Of a stretch of 64,000 bases of DNA, positions 49,615 to 59,324 are shown one piece after another. The position numbers and the translations under genes are program-made. The stretch is from an uncultured Bacteroidia bacterium (lineage in GTDB: Bacteria > Bacteroidota > Bacteroidia > J057 > CALAJH01), in NCBI GenBank assembly GCA_937922655.1, contig CALAJH010000016.1, forward strand, positions 30,326 to 94,325. Reading direction: 5' to 3'. Every line of letters begins with the position of its first letter. Positions within the stretch are counted from its first letter, which is position 1. Below the pieces are notes generated by a model that did not search any database, was not told the DNA's origin, and saw nothing but the letters and a program-made list of their open reading frames with translations.

Positions 49615-51549
49615 TTATTTTTTCAAAACGGCCTCGGCTTGTTTGCGATAGTTTTCGGCTTCGGCGGCGTTGCCCGCGCTTTCGTAAAACTTGGACAGGG
49701 TGGTCAGGGCGGTGGCATAGGCCGGGTGGTCGGCGCCGAGTTGGGCTTTGTGGATGTCGACGGACTGTTTGAGGAGCGGTTCGCCTTTGTTGAACTGTTT
49801 GGTTTCTTGATAAAGTTTGGCCAAACGCGTGGCGGCGCCCGCGTAATTGAGATGCGTTTCGCCAAAGGTTTGTTTGCGTATGTCCAAGGCTTCTTGATAA
49901 AGTTTTTCGGCTTCGGGGAAGCGTTGGAGGCGCTTGTAGAGGCCCGCAAGGTGGTAGTAACTTTCGATGTAATCGGGGTGCCGGGGGTCGAGTTGGGTTT
50001 TGCGGATTTCGAGGGCTTGTTTGTACAAGGGTTCGGCGGCCTCGGGTTTGTTCATGGACTTATAGAGCGCGGCAAGGTTGGAAAGGCTCGTGGCGTAATC
50101 GGGGTGGTCGGCGCCGAAGTGGTCTTTGCGGATTTCGAGCGCTTCTTTGTAAAGCGGTTCGGCCTCTTTGAATTTGCCCATTTTTTCGTAGAGGGCGGCG
50201 AGGTTGTTGAGGCTGGTCGCGTAGCTGAAGTGGTTGTCGCCTTGATGTTTTTTCGTGATTTCGAGGTCTTTTTTGTAGAGGGATTCGGCTTCGGCGTAAC
50301 GTTTCATCGTTTCGTAGAGGCCCGCGAGGTTGTTGAGGCTGATAGCGTAATCGGGGTGGTTTTCGCCGACGACTTCTTTGGTGATTTCGAGGTCTTTTTT
50401 GTAGAGGGATTCGGCCTCGGCGTACCTGCCCGTGGTTTCGTAGAGGGCGGCGAGGTTGTTGAGCGTCGCCGAATAATACAAGTGGTCTTCGCCCAACTGT
50501 GTTTTGGTGATTTGCAGGTCTTCTTTGTACAGCGCTTCGGCTTCGGGGTAGCGGCCTTGGGCTTCGGCGGCGCGGGCCAAGTTGTTTAAACACAGCGCGT
50601 AATACGGGTGTTTGGTACCCAAAAGCTGTTTGACGATGTTGCGCGCCTGCGAAAACAGTGTTTCCGCTTCGGCGTAACGGCCCATCGAAAGTTCGACGTT
50701 GCCCAAGGCGTTGAGCGACTTGGCGTATTCGGGGCTGTCTTTGCCGAGGTATTTTCTGCGCACCTCTTTGGCGACGGTGAAAAGACTTTCGGCTTCGACG
50801 TAATGACCCATTTTTTCATAAAGTTCGGCCAAATAAATGAGGGTTTTGGCGTAATCGGGGTGGTCTTCGCCGACTTGATTGCGTTTGGCGTCGAGTACCG
50901 AGCGCATGAGCGAGTCGGAACGCAGGAAGTTGCCCAAATCTTCTTGGTTGATGGCCAGATTTTCGGCGGCGCGGACTTGCCGTGGGTCGTCGGCTTTTTT
51001 GTAGACGTTGTGGGCTTCGACGTAAAGCGGTTCGGCTTCTTTGGCGCGTCCCGTTTTTTCGTAGACCAGCGCCAAGTCGCTCATGATGTTCGCGTATTGG
51101 GGGTTGTTTTTGCCCATGTATTTCATCGAAATTTCGAGGTCTTTTTTGAGCAGGGGTTCGGCTTCTTTGTAACGTTCGAGTTCGATGTAGAGTTTGGCGA
51201 GGTTGTTGAGCGTGGTGGCGTAGGCCGGGTGGTTTTCCCCGTGGATTTGCTTGCGGTTGTCCATCGCCATTTTGTAGTATTTTTCCGCCTCGGCGTATTT
51301 GCCGAGTTTGTAATTCAAGAACGCGACGTTGTTGATGCTCGTGGCGTAATTGGAATGTTTGACCCCGAACGCCGCCTCGGCCGTTTTGATGTTTTTTTTC
51401 GCGATTTCGAGGGCCTCGGCCTGTTTTCCGTCGCGGTACAATTGAACGATGGTTTCGTTCTGTTTTTTCCAGTCCGCCTTAGGGTTTTGGGCGTAAACAC
51501 ATGCCGTCGCCCCTACTGTCCACACGAGCCAAGTCGTTATTGTCGCCAT
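49615..51549 (-). CDS. Secreted TPR-array protein (kinesin-light-chain-like 42-aa repeats)
   Basis: Signal peptide then many repeats HPDYATSLNNLAALYE..GRYAEAESLYKKDLEITK; DNA repeats of about 126 bp. Confidence 0.92.
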   Translation of the reverse strand: MATITTWLVWTVGATACVYAQNPKADWKKQNETIVQLYRDGKQAEALEIAKKNIKTAEAAFGVKHSNYATSINNVAFLNYKLGKYAEAEKYYKMAMDNRKQIHGENHPAYATTLNNLAKLYIELERYKEAEPLLKKDLEISMKYMGKNNPQYANIMSDLALVYEKTGRAKEAEPLYVEAHNVYKKADDPRQVRAAENLAINQEDLGNFLRSDSLMRSVLDAKRNQVGEDHPDYAKTLIYLAELYEKMGHYVEAESLFTVAKEVRRKYLGKDSPEYAKSLNALGNVELSMGRYAEAETLFSQARNIVKQLLGTKHPYYALCLNNLARAAEAQGRYPEAEALYKEDLQITKTQLGEDHLYYSATLNNLAALYETTGRYAEAESLYKKDLEITKEVVGENHPDYAISLNNLAGLYETMKRYAEAESLYKKDLEITKKHQGDNHFSYATSLNNLAALYEKMGKFKEAEPLYKEALEIRKDHFGADHPDYATSLSNLAALYKSMNKPEAAEPLYKQALEIRKTQLDPRHPDYIESYYHLAGLYKRLQRFPEAEKLYQEALDIRKQTFGETHLNYAGAATRLAKLYQETKQFNKGEPLLKQSVDIHKAQLGADHPAYATALTTLSKFYESAGNAAEAENYRKQAEAVLKK

Positions 51550-51583
51550 ACGTTGCCGTTGAATAAACCTTTGTTTCGCCGGG

Positions 51584-51591
51584 CAAATATA
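51584..51591 (-). promoter_or_regulatory. Putative -7 box TATATTTG for the TPR-array gene
   Basis: caaatata on + strand. Confidence 0.5.
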
Positions 51592-51672
51592 CTAATCTTT
51601 GGCGTAGATTCCGGCACACCCCATGCAAATTCAACAAACATCCCCCGCAATTTTTTCTTTTGGCGCCGCCGC

Positions 51673-53232
51673 GTGTTTTTTCTCTTGCTTTTTTCCGTCG
51701 CGTTCGGCTTTTTGGTTTATTTTTACGTCGTGAATTTATCCGAACTTCGTCGTCGTTGGGAGTGCGATCCTTTGCCGTGGATAATGCTTTTGGCGCTGCT
51801 CGTTCGCTTGCCGGCCATGTTTTTTTCCCGGGGTTACGGCATGTACGACGACCATTTTCTTGTCGTCGAACCCGCCCAGCATTGGCTCGACGGCATTCCC
51901 ATGTGGCTTACCGGCCCCGAACCCGAAAAGAAAAGTCTGGTGTACCCCGGTTTTTTTTATCTGCTTTACGGCCTGCTTGAGCGCCTCGGCGTCTTCGACC
52001 CCGAGGTTAAGTCGTTGGTCGGAAGAATCGTTCACGGCCTTTTTTCGCTTTTGACCGTCTTTTATTCTTATAAAATCGCCCGACGCTTGGGTTCGCAAAA
52101 AGCGGCGACTTTGGCCGGACTCCTCGTCGCCGTTTTGTGGTTTATGCCGTTCATGAGCGTGCGCTTTTTGGTCGAGGCCGTCGCTTTGCCGTTTGTTTTG
52201 GCCGGAACATGGTACGCCCGCAAAGCCCAAGACGACGACCGGCCCCAACTTTGGATGCTTGCCGGATTCTTGATGGGCCTGTCCTTTGCCGTACGTTACC
52301 AGACCGTTTTAATTATCGCGGGAACGGGGTTGGCCTTGCTGTTTTTGAAGCGTCGGCGCGGCGCTTTTTTTTTCGGACTGGGCGCCCTCTTGGGCATTTT
52401 TCTTTTGCAGGGATTGGTCGATGTTTACTTCTGGAAAATTCCTTTCGCCCCGCTTTATTACTATTACAAATACAACGTCGAGCATGCGGCCGATTATCCC
52501 GTTTTGCCGTGGTACAATTATCTTTTGTTGTTTGCGGGCGTATTTATTCCCCCGTTGAGCTTGTTTTTAATGTTCGGAACGCTCGTGGATTGGAGAAAAA
52601 ATTTGTTGTTGTTTTTGCCCACGATGATATTTTTCGCTTTTCATTCCTACCACGTCAACAAACAGGAACGTTTTGTTTTGACGGTCGTGCCGCAGGTATT
52701 GATTTTGGGCGCCGTCGGATGGGAAAAATTCCGTGAAGGCTCCGACTTTTGGAACGCCCGGCCCAAGCTTTTTCCTAGAATCATGGCCGTCGTTTGGACG
52801 CTCAACTTTATCGTCCTTCTGCCTTTGAGTTTTTCCTCCTCCAAACTGCAAGCCGTCGATACCATGCGTTTTTTGGGAACCAAGCCCGAAAACGAGCGTT
52901 ACGCCGTTGTTTTCGACAGCTACAAAAAAAATCGTATTTTCGTCCCCGACTTTTATATGGGCAAAAACAAGCGTTTGCCCGTCCAAATCGAATTCCGGGA
53001 CCACGAAACGCCCGAGGAATTGAAACAACGCCTCGGAACCCTGGCCGATTCCATTTATTACGTCCTTGTTTTTCAGGACGTGGACGTGCCGTTGCGCGAA
53101 GAGCGTTTGAAAAAAATTTTTCCCGCCCTAAGGCGTGAAACCGTCGTCGAACCCGCACTCCTCGACAAGGTCATGTATTTTCTCAACCCCGTCAATCTCA
53201 ATCAAACCGTTTATATTTATCGGACACGTTAG
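51673..53232 (+). CDS. GT39/ArnT-like multipass membrane glycosyltransferase
   Basis: LLALLVRLPAMFFSRGYGMYDDHFLVVEPAQHWLDG...YPGFFYLLYGLLERLG; putative GTG start at 51673. The 50608 track start lies antisense to the TPR gene. Confidence 0.75.
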   Translation: MFFLLLFSVAFGFLVYFYVVNLSELRRRWECDPLPWIMLLALLVRLPAMFFSRGYGMYDDHFLVVEPAQHWLDGIPMWLTGPEPEKKSLVYPGFFYLLYGLLERLGVFDPEVKSLVGRIVHGLFSLLTVFYSYKIARRLGSQKAATLAGLLVAVLWFMPFMSVRFLVEAVALPFVLAGTWYARKAQDDDRPQLWMLAGFLMGLSFAVRYQTVLIIAGTGLALLFLKRRRGAFFFGLGALLGIFLLQGLVDVYFWKIPFAPLYYYYKYNVEHAADYPVLPWYNYLLLFAGVFIPPLSLFLMFGTLVDWRKNLLLFLPTMIFFAFHSYHVNKQERFVLTVVPQVLILGAVGWEKFREGSDFWNARPKLFPRIMAVVWTLNFIVLLPLSFSSSKLQAVDTMRFLGTKPENERYAVVFDSYKKNRIFVPDFYMGKNKRLPVQIEFRDHETPEELKQRLGTLADSIYYVLVFQDVDVPLREERLKKIFPALRRETVVEPALLDKVMYFLNPVNLNQTVYIYRTR

Positions 53233-53467
53233 GGTGTTTTCCCGCAAAAGCCGTTGTTCGGCGTTTGAAACGGCGTTTTCGTCGTACGGTTTTGGCGTTT
53301 GTCATTGACAATGCATTTGTACATAGTCTGTATTAAGCTGCCAAATTTGTTCAACGCCGCCTAAAATCGACCGAAAAATTTTGTTGTTTGTTGGACGCTT
53401 TTTTGATTGCGCGGTTGAACGGCGAGGAAATCCGGGGCTCGTGGTGTTGCGGTTTTTCAACGCCAAA

Positions 53468-53491
53468 CGCCCGCGTACAAAGACGCGGGCG
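53468..53491 (-). terminator. Hairpin downstream of ccoP
   Basis: CGCCCGCGT-acaaag-ACGCGGGCG, perfect 9-bp stem, about 30 nt past the ccoP stop. Confidence 0.55.
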
Positions 53492-53519
53492 CAGGCCAAA
53501 GCGAGGGACGTGTGAAAAA

Positions 53520-54398
53520 TTAATTGACGACCGAAGTCGAATCGCCGGCGGCGCTTGCGGCCTCGACGTACTTTTCGCCTTCGGGGGCTTTGGGATTGGG
53601 CGGGTTGGTGCCGGCCAACGACTTGACGTAGCCCGACACGTCTTGGATTTGCTTGGCGTTGAGCTGGCTTTTCCACGGAATCATGCCTTTGGAAGGCACA
53701 CCGTACTTGATGGTCTTGAATACGTCGTGAAAACTGCCGCCGTGAATCCAGTATTCGTCGGTGAGATTGGGGCCGACTTTACCCTCGCCGGCGTTGCCGT
53801 GGCAGGCGGCGCAGTTGGCGGTATAAATGTCTTTACCGACGCTTAGGTCGGCGTCGGCCATACGGGCCGTCGTTTCGTTGAGCGTTTCGACCTCCTCGCC
53901 CGAGCCTTTACGCAATTCCGCTTGCGCAATCTCCTGTTTGTACTCCTCAATCATCAACGGACGAAGGTCAAAAACGTGATAAACCAACAGATAAACGATG
54001 GAAAAGACAATCGTGCCGTAAAAAATAAAGTTGAAGATGGGGGGCGCGGCGTTGTCCAATTCGATGATGCCGTCGTAGTTGTGGTCGAGGGGCGTGTCGA
54101 TGGCGGCGAGCTTTTTGGCGGGGCGCATGCCGACAAACCGTTCCCAAACGCCGCCGAGCGATACCTCGGGCAGGGACAAATCGATTTGCAGGCCTCGGGC
54201 TTTGAGCAGTTTGAGAATAAGGACGGTCGTTCCGACGAGCGCCGCCGACATCGCCAAAAAGACGACCACCGATGCGACGACGACGGTAACAACCAAAGAG
54301 TTTAACCCGGGCGGAGGGGAAGACTGGGCCATGACCGCCCCAACGCCGCCAAAACTTAGCGTGGCCGTCGCCAATAATTTTTTATGCTTTGCTTTCAT
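53520..54398 (-). CDS. ccoP: cbb3-type cytochrome c oxidase subunit III, single c-heme motif
   Basis: NCAACHGNAGEGKVGPNLTDEYWIHGGSFHDVFKTIKYGVPSKGMIPWKSQL; N-terminal TM segments. Confidence 0.9.
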   Translation of the reverse strand: MKAKHKKLLATATLSFGGVGAVMAQSSPPPGLNSLVVTVVVASVVVFLAMSAALVGTTVLILKLLKARGLQIDLSLPEVSLGGVWERFVGMRPAKKLAAIDTPLDHNYDGIIELDNAAPPIFNFIFYGTIVFSIVYLLVYHVFDLRPLMIEEYKQEIAQAELRKGSGEEVETLNETTARMADADLSVGKDIYTANCAACHGNAGEGKVGPNLTDEYWIHGGSFHDVFKTIKYGVPSKGMIPWKSQLNAKQIQDVSGYVKSLAGTNPPNPKAPEGEKYVEAASAAGDSTSVVN

Positions 54399-54558
54399 GG
54401 TTCGATTCAAGTAAAGGAATTTGACTCATTTCGGCGACTTCCCGTCGGGAACGCGTTGCCACGCGCAGCGTTACCCAAACGAAAAAGACAATAAAAATTA
54501 CAAAGGAAATCAAGGGATAAATTTCGAGTCCCGTGACGTTTTCCAAAAAGTGTCTCAT
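54382..54558 (-). CDS. ccoQ: cbb3 oxidase CcoQ-like small subunit
   Basis: MRHFLENVTGLEIYPLISFVIFIVFFVWVTLRVATRSRREVAEMSQIPL, between ccoNO and ccoP. Confidence 0.75.
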   Translation of the reverse strand: MRHFLENVTGLEIYPLISFVIFIVFFVWVTLRVATRSRREVAEMSQIPLLESNHESKA

Positions 54559-54697
54559 GGTTGTAAAAAGTAATGGCTTAAAAAATTCGTCGGGGAACGC
54601 GTTGGGGCCGGGCGGGCTTTCGCCCGCCCGCCACACGCGCCTTCATCATAGTTTACCGACGATAATCATGGTGGGTTTAGATAGGCGATTGATTCCT

Positions 54698-56893
54698 TTA
54701 ATTTTGTGTTTGTTGGGCAAGTTTGACGTCCGTGCCCAAGCGTTGGAGGTAAGCGATGAGGGCGATGATTTCTTTGTTGGCCGGGGTTTGGATACCGTCT
54801 TTTTGAAGCCGGGCTTGAATTTCAGCCGCTTGTTTGTTGAGGTCTTCGAGGGCGCGGTTTTCGTAACCCTCGGCATAAGGTACGCCCAATTTGCGCATGG
54901 CTTTGATTTTTTCGGCCGTCATCGAAACGTCCAAGTCTTTTTCCAACAGCCACGGATACGGCGGCATTATCGAACCCGGCGACATCGAAACGGGGTTTTC
55001 CATGTGGTTGTAGTGCCAAGAATCGGAGTATTTGCCGCCGACGCGGTGCAAATCCGGCCCCGTGCGCTTCGAACCCCATAAAAACGGGTGGTCGTAGACG
55101 TATTCGCCCGCCTTGGAGTATTCGCCGTAGCGTTCGGTTTCGCTTCTAAACGGACGCACCATTTGCGAATGGCAGGCCAAACATCCCTCGCCGATGTAGA
55201 TGTCCCGGCCTTCGAGTTCCAAAGGCGTGTAAGGTTTGACGGAGGCAATCGTCGGTACGTTGGACTTAATCAAGAACGTCGGCGTTAATTCAATCAAGCC
55301 GCCGATGAGGATGACGACGGTCGTCAGCAGTCCGAAAACGACGGGTTTGCGTTCGAGAACGCGGTGCCACGCGTATTTGCCGTCGTGGTAGGCGTCGGGA
55401 ACGAGTGCGGGGTGGCTGTCGGCTTCGTCGGCGACGAGTTTGCCCGATTTGACGGTCATGTACAGGTTGTAGGCGCCGACGACGAATCCGCTTAGATAGA
55501 TGGCGCCGCCGATAGCCCGAATCGCGTACATCGGTACGACCTGCAAAAGCGTTTGGAGAAAGTTGGGATAACGCAAAACGCCGTCCGCCGTGAACTCTTT
55601 AAGCATCAGGCCTTGCGTAAAGCCGGCAAAATACATCGGCACGGCCCAAAACACTATGCCTAAAACCCCCATCCAAAAGTGCGCATTGGCCAAGCGCGTC
55701 GAATACAACTTCGTACCGAAAATCCGGGGAAACATCCAATAAAATATGCCGAAGGTAAGAAAACCGTTCCAGCCCAAGGCGCCCACATGGACGTGTGCCG
55801 GAATCCAGTCCGTGTAGTGGGCGATGGCGTTGACGTTTTTCAACGAAAGCATCGGGCCTTCGAACGTGGCCATGCCGTAGCACGTTACCCCGACGACGAA
55901 AAACTTCAAGACGGGGTCCTGACGAACACGGTCCCATGCGCCCCGAAGCGTCAAAAGACCGTTTATCATTCCGCCCCACGACGGCGCGATGAGCATCACC
56001 GAAAACACCGTTCCCAACGATTGCGCCCAGTCCGGAAGCGCCGTATACAACAAATGGTGCGGCCCCGCCCAAATGTAGAGGAATATCAACGACCAAAAGT
56101 GGACTATCGACAAACGATACGAGTAAACGGGGCGGTTGGCCGCCTTGACCAAAAAGTAGTACATCAAGCCGAGGTAGGGCGTGGTCAAAAAGAAGGCCAC
56201 GGCGTTGTGGCCGTACCACCATTGCACCAGCGCGTCCTGCACTCCCGAATACACGTAATAGCTTTTCAAAAACGAAATGGGCAGCTCTATCGAATTGACG
56301 ATGTGCAGCACGGCTACGGTCACGAACGTCGCCAAATAAAACCATATGGCCACGTACATGTGGTGCACGCGTCGGCGCAATATCGTGCCTATCATATTGA
56401 CCCCGAAAATCACCCAAACAACGGTGATGGCGATGTCTATCGGCCATTCGAGTTCGGCGTATTCGTGGCTTGTGGTGATGCCCGCCAAAAGCGTTACCGC
56501 CGCCGCGACGATGATGCCCTGCCAAAGGAAAAAGTGAAGTTTGGAAAGCAGGTCGGAAAACATGCGCGTTTTGAGCAGGCGCTGCATCGAGTAGTAAACG
56601 CCCGCAAATATCGCGTTGCCGACGAAGGCGAAAATCACCGCGTTGGTGTGGAGCGGGCGCGTACGGCCAAAGGTCGTAAACTCCGTGCCAAGATTCATCT
56701 CGGGAATGAAAATCTGTAAGGCCACCAACAAGCCCACCAACATCCCGACCAGTCCCCAAAATATGCTTGCCGCCGCAAACCAGTAGACCGTTCGGTTGTC
56801 GTAATTAAAGTTTTCGTAATTCACCCCGGATTTCCCCGGAGCAATGCCCTCGATACGCTGCGTTTGTCGTTCGAGTTGGATTGTATCGTTCAT
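54698..56893 (-). CDS. ccoNO: Fused cbb3-type cytochrome c oxidase subunits I and II (CcoNO)
   Basis: CcoN region WYGHNAVAFFLTTPYLGLMYYF..; CcoO region GRDIYIGEGCLACHSQMVRPFRSETERYGEYSKAGEYVYDHPFLWGSKRTGPDLHRVGGKYSD. Confidence 0.95.
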   Translation of the reverse strand: MNDTIQLERQTQRIEGIAPGKSGVNYENFNYDNRTVYWFAAASIFWGLVGMLVGLLVALQIFIPEMNLGTEFTTFGRTRPLHTNAVIFAFVGNAIFAGVYYSMQRLLKTRMFSDLLSKLHFFLWQGIIVAAAVTLLAGITTSHEYAELEWPIDIAITVVWVIFGVNMIGTILRRRVHHMYVAIWFYLATFVTVAVLHIVNSIELPISFLKSYYVYSGVQDALVQWWYGHNAVAFFLTTPYLGLMYYFLVKAANRPVYSYRLSIVHFWSLIFLYIWAGPHHLLYTALPDWAQSLGTVFSVMLIAPSWGGMINGLLTLRGAWDRVRQDPVLKFFVVGVTCYGMATFEGPMLSLKNVNAIAHYTDWIPAHVHVGALGWNGFLTFGIFYWMFPRIFGTKLYSTRLANAHFWMGVLGIVFWAVPMYFAGFTQGLMLKEFTADGVLRYPNFLQTLLQVVPMYAIRAIGGAIYLSGFVVGAYNLYMTVKSGKLVADEADSHPALVPDAYHDGKYAWHRVLERKPVVFGLLTTVVILIGGLIELTPTFLIKSNVPTIASVKPYTPLELEGRDIYIGEGCLACHSQMVRPFRSETERYGEYSKAGEYVYDHPFLWGSKRTGPDLHRVGGKYSDSWHYNHMENPVSMSPGSIMPPYPWLLEKDLDVSMTAEKIKAMRKLGVPYAEGYENRALEDLNKQAAEIQARLQKDGIQTPANKEIIALIAYLQRLGTDVKLAQQTQN

Positions 56894-56905
56894 GGATTCG
56901 GTAAA

Positions 56906-57067
56906 TTATTGTCGTTTATTGTCATGGTCGTTTTCATCGGTTAAGACCCGAAGCGCGGGGGTAACCACGTCGTCGAACTGACGTCCGCGCACCGCCCAAA
57001 AAAAGGCGGTTAAAAAAGCGACGGCCACCGTCAGACTGCATCCCAGCAAAAAGTATATGATCCACAT
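56906..57067 (-). CDS. ccoS: cbb3 oxidase assembly protein CcoS (53 aa, absent from the ORF track)
   Basis: Manual translation: MWIIYFLLGCSLTVAVAFLTAFFWAVRGRQFDDVVTPALRVLTDENDHDNKRQ*. Confidence 0.88.
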   Translation of the reverse strand: MWIIYFLLGCSLTVAVAFLTAFFWAVRGRQFDDVVTPALRVLTDENDHDNKRQ

Positions 57068-57092
57068 AGAGATTTCGATAAGCTTGACGATG

Positions 57093-57100
57093 CAAAGTTA
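57093..57100 (-). promoter_or_regulatory. Putative -7 box TAACTTTG for the ccoS-NO-Q-P operon
   Basis: caaagtta on + strand, 25 nt upstream of the ccoS ATG. Confidence 0.55.
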
Positions 57101-57190
57101 GAACGGCGCCCCGTCTTGGGACAATGACGCAAACCGGACTTTTGAATGATTCTCGTCTTGTTTTTATCCCGCCGTCGTCAGTAAAAAAAC

Positions 57191-57202
57191 TGATTTAAAT
57201 CA
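57191..57202. promoter_or_regulatory. FNR/CRP-like palindrome TGATTTAAATCA upstream of the cbb3 operon
   Basis: cTGAT-TTAA-ATCAt matches 4/5 of each half of TTGAT-N4-ATCAA. Confidence 0.45.
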
Positions 57203-57443
57203 TAAAAATTGACCGGTATGGCGAAACAAGCTTAAATCGTGAGGCCGAAACGAAGCTACGCCGCCGAAAAAACACCGTGGAAAATCAACGTATCCAACAA
57301 GCTCGCCAAACCGGCAAGCGCAACATCGTGACGCAAAGCGTAAACCGTTGGCGTTTTGCCCCGTATTCGCGTCGTTTTTGCAAGCGGTTTGTCGGTTTTG
57401 GGCCCGGCAACGTTTCGTATCAACGTATTAAAAACAAGAAGCC

Positions 57444-57918
57444 GTGAAACGAACGCCGACGTTGACTTTTGCCGTGTTTTTTGCGTGGTCTTGCGCTTGG
57501 GCGTAGGACGAGCCCAACGCACGCAAAAGTAAATACGACGACCCCCGGTTGAACACCCCCGTGCCGTTCACGCTCGGCGACCGCGACCGTTTGCACACCA
57601 TCGAAATCAACCTCGAGGCAACCAACCGCCGCATCGACGACCTTCATCGTTCGCTCGAAGCGACCAACCGGCGAATGCTTTGGATTTTCGGCATTCTCAT
57701 TGCCCTTGGGGGCAGTGTTTTCGCTTATCTAAAACGCCAAATTCGACAAACGCTTCGAGCAGATTGAGCGTCGCTTCGAACCGATGGAAAAGAAATTCGA
57801 CGCTATCGTCGAACGACTCAACCGTATTGAAGTCAAGTTGGAAAGGTTCGTCGTCAAGGTCGGAGAATTGGAAAAGCGGCAGGACAAAATCGAAAGCGAA
57901 CCGTTTTCCCCGCGGTGA
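57444..57918 (+). pseudogene. Decayed signal-peptide / coiled-coil protein gene (in-frame TAG and a frameshift)
   Basis: GTG at 57444: VKRTPTLTFAVFFAWSCAWA, TAG 57504-57506, DEPNARKSKYDDPRLNTPVPFTLGDRDRLHTIEINLEATNRRIDDLHRSLEATNRRMLWIFGILIALGGSVFAYLKRQ, then in another frame KFDKRFEQIERRFEPMEKKFDAIVERLNRIEVKLERFVVKVGELEKRQDKIESEPFSPR*. Confidence 0.8.
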
Positions 57919-58246
57919 ATCCTTGAAACGAACAAGCCGCGCCAAACCGGCAACCACGACAACGCCCTTCGAACCATTTAAGAAACAATGGTCGTCCGAT
58001 TGACGAACTGTATTCGCGCCGCCGAAAAATATATTCAAACGTATATTTTTTTTCAAACGAACGTCCGAAAGCATCCACCGTGAAAATACCGCAAACTATC
58101 ACCCCATACAAAGCCGCGACGGCGCCGAAACCCGGCCGTTTTTTACGCTTTTTTGTTCGGCCGCGGATAAAATTGTCGTAAAACCCAAACCAAACACAAC
58201 GACTTCGCGTCGGACAAACTTTACGCCCGTTTTGATTGTTTGTCAA

Positions 58247-59308
58247 ATGAATATGAATTCCATCACGCACACGGCGGTATTGGCCGCTTTGAGCCAAGTC
58301 CAAGACCCCGACCTGAAAAAAGATTTGGTCACGCTGAACATGATTCGCAACCTGACGGTGGACGGACGCAAGGTATCGTTCACGTTGGTATTGACAACCC
58401 CCGCCTGTCCGCTCAAAGACGCGATAAAAAACGCTTGCGTTACGGCGATAAAGACGTTGGTGTCGGCGGACGCGGAGGTGGACGTTGTGGTCACGGCCGA
58501 AACGCGCGGTGCAAGCGACGGTCGCTTTACGGGCGTGAAAAACGTCGTCGCCGTCGCATCGGGCAAGGGAGGGGTGGGAAAAAGCACCGTCGCCGCCAAC
58601 CTTGCCGTTGCTTTGGCCCACGCCGGCGCCCAAGTCGGCCTGCTCGACGCCGACCTTTACGGCCCCTCCATGCCCTTGATGTTCAATTTACGGGGCCAAC
58701 AGCCGTTGATACGCTCGGACAACGGCAAAGACCGTATGGTTCCCTTTACCCGTTACGGCGTGCGCGTCATGTCCATTGGTTTTTTGGTGCCCGAAGAACA
58801 GGCCGTGGTTTGGCGCGGCCCCATGATTTCCAAAGCCCTACAACAATTGGCCTTCGACACCGACTGGGGGACGCTCGACTATCTCGTCGTCGATTTGCCG
58901 CCCGGCACGGGGGATATACACATCACTTTGGCCCAACAATTTCAGCCGCGCGGGGTGATTGTCGTTACCACGCCCCAACCCGTGGCCTTGGCCGACGCCC
59001 GAAAAGCCGCCGCCATGTTTCGTATGCCCGGCGTAACCGCGCCGATATTGGGCGTGGTCGAAAACATGGCTTATTTCGTGCCGCCCGATATGCCCGAAAA
59101 AAAATATCATATTTTCGGCGCCGGCGGCGGCAAAGCTTTGGCCGAAGAACTCGGCGTACCGCTTTTGGCTCAAATACCGATGGTCGAAACGGTGCGTACC
59201 GGCGGCGATACGGGCAAACCCGTCGCTTTGGCCGCCAAAAGTCCCGAGGGCGCGGCTTTCGGCGAATTGGCCGGCAACGTCGCACGCGCCCTTGCCGTTT
59301 TGGATTGA
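58247..59308 (+). CDS. Mrp/ApbC/NBP35-family iron-sulfur carrier ATPase
   Basis: VASGKGGVGKSTVAANLAVALAHAGAQVGLLDADLYGPSMPLMF..DYLVVDLPPGTGDIHITLAQ; N-terminal DUF59-like domain. Confidence 0.95.
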   Translation: MNMNSITHTAVLAALSQVQDPDLKKDLVTLNMIRNLTVDGRKVSFTLVLTTPACPLKDAIKNACVTAIKTLVSADAEVDVVVTAETRGASDGRFTGVKNVVAVASGKGGVGKSTVAANLAVALAHAGAQVGLLDADLYGPSMPLMFNLRGQQPLIRSDNGKDRMVPFTRYGVRVMSIGFLVPEEQAVVWRGPMISKALQQLAFDTDWGTLDYLVVDLPPGTGDIHITLAQQFQPRGVIVVTTPQPVALADARKAAAMFRMPGVTAPILGVVENMAYFVPPDMPEKKYHIFGAGGGKALAEELGVPLLAQIPMVETVRTGGDTGKPVALAAKSPEGAAFGELAGNVARALAVLD

Positions 59309-59324
59309 CGGGCGTGGCGGCGGC

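Noticed and set aside
50608-51672. N-terminal 355 aa of the track ORF 50608-53232
   Set aside because: Antisense to the TPR-array gene; the real glycosyltransferase start is probably GTG 51673.
58021-58060. AAATATA-ttcaaacg-TATATTT hairpin
   Set aside because: AT-only 7-bp stem, not adjacent to a clear gene end; insufficient support.
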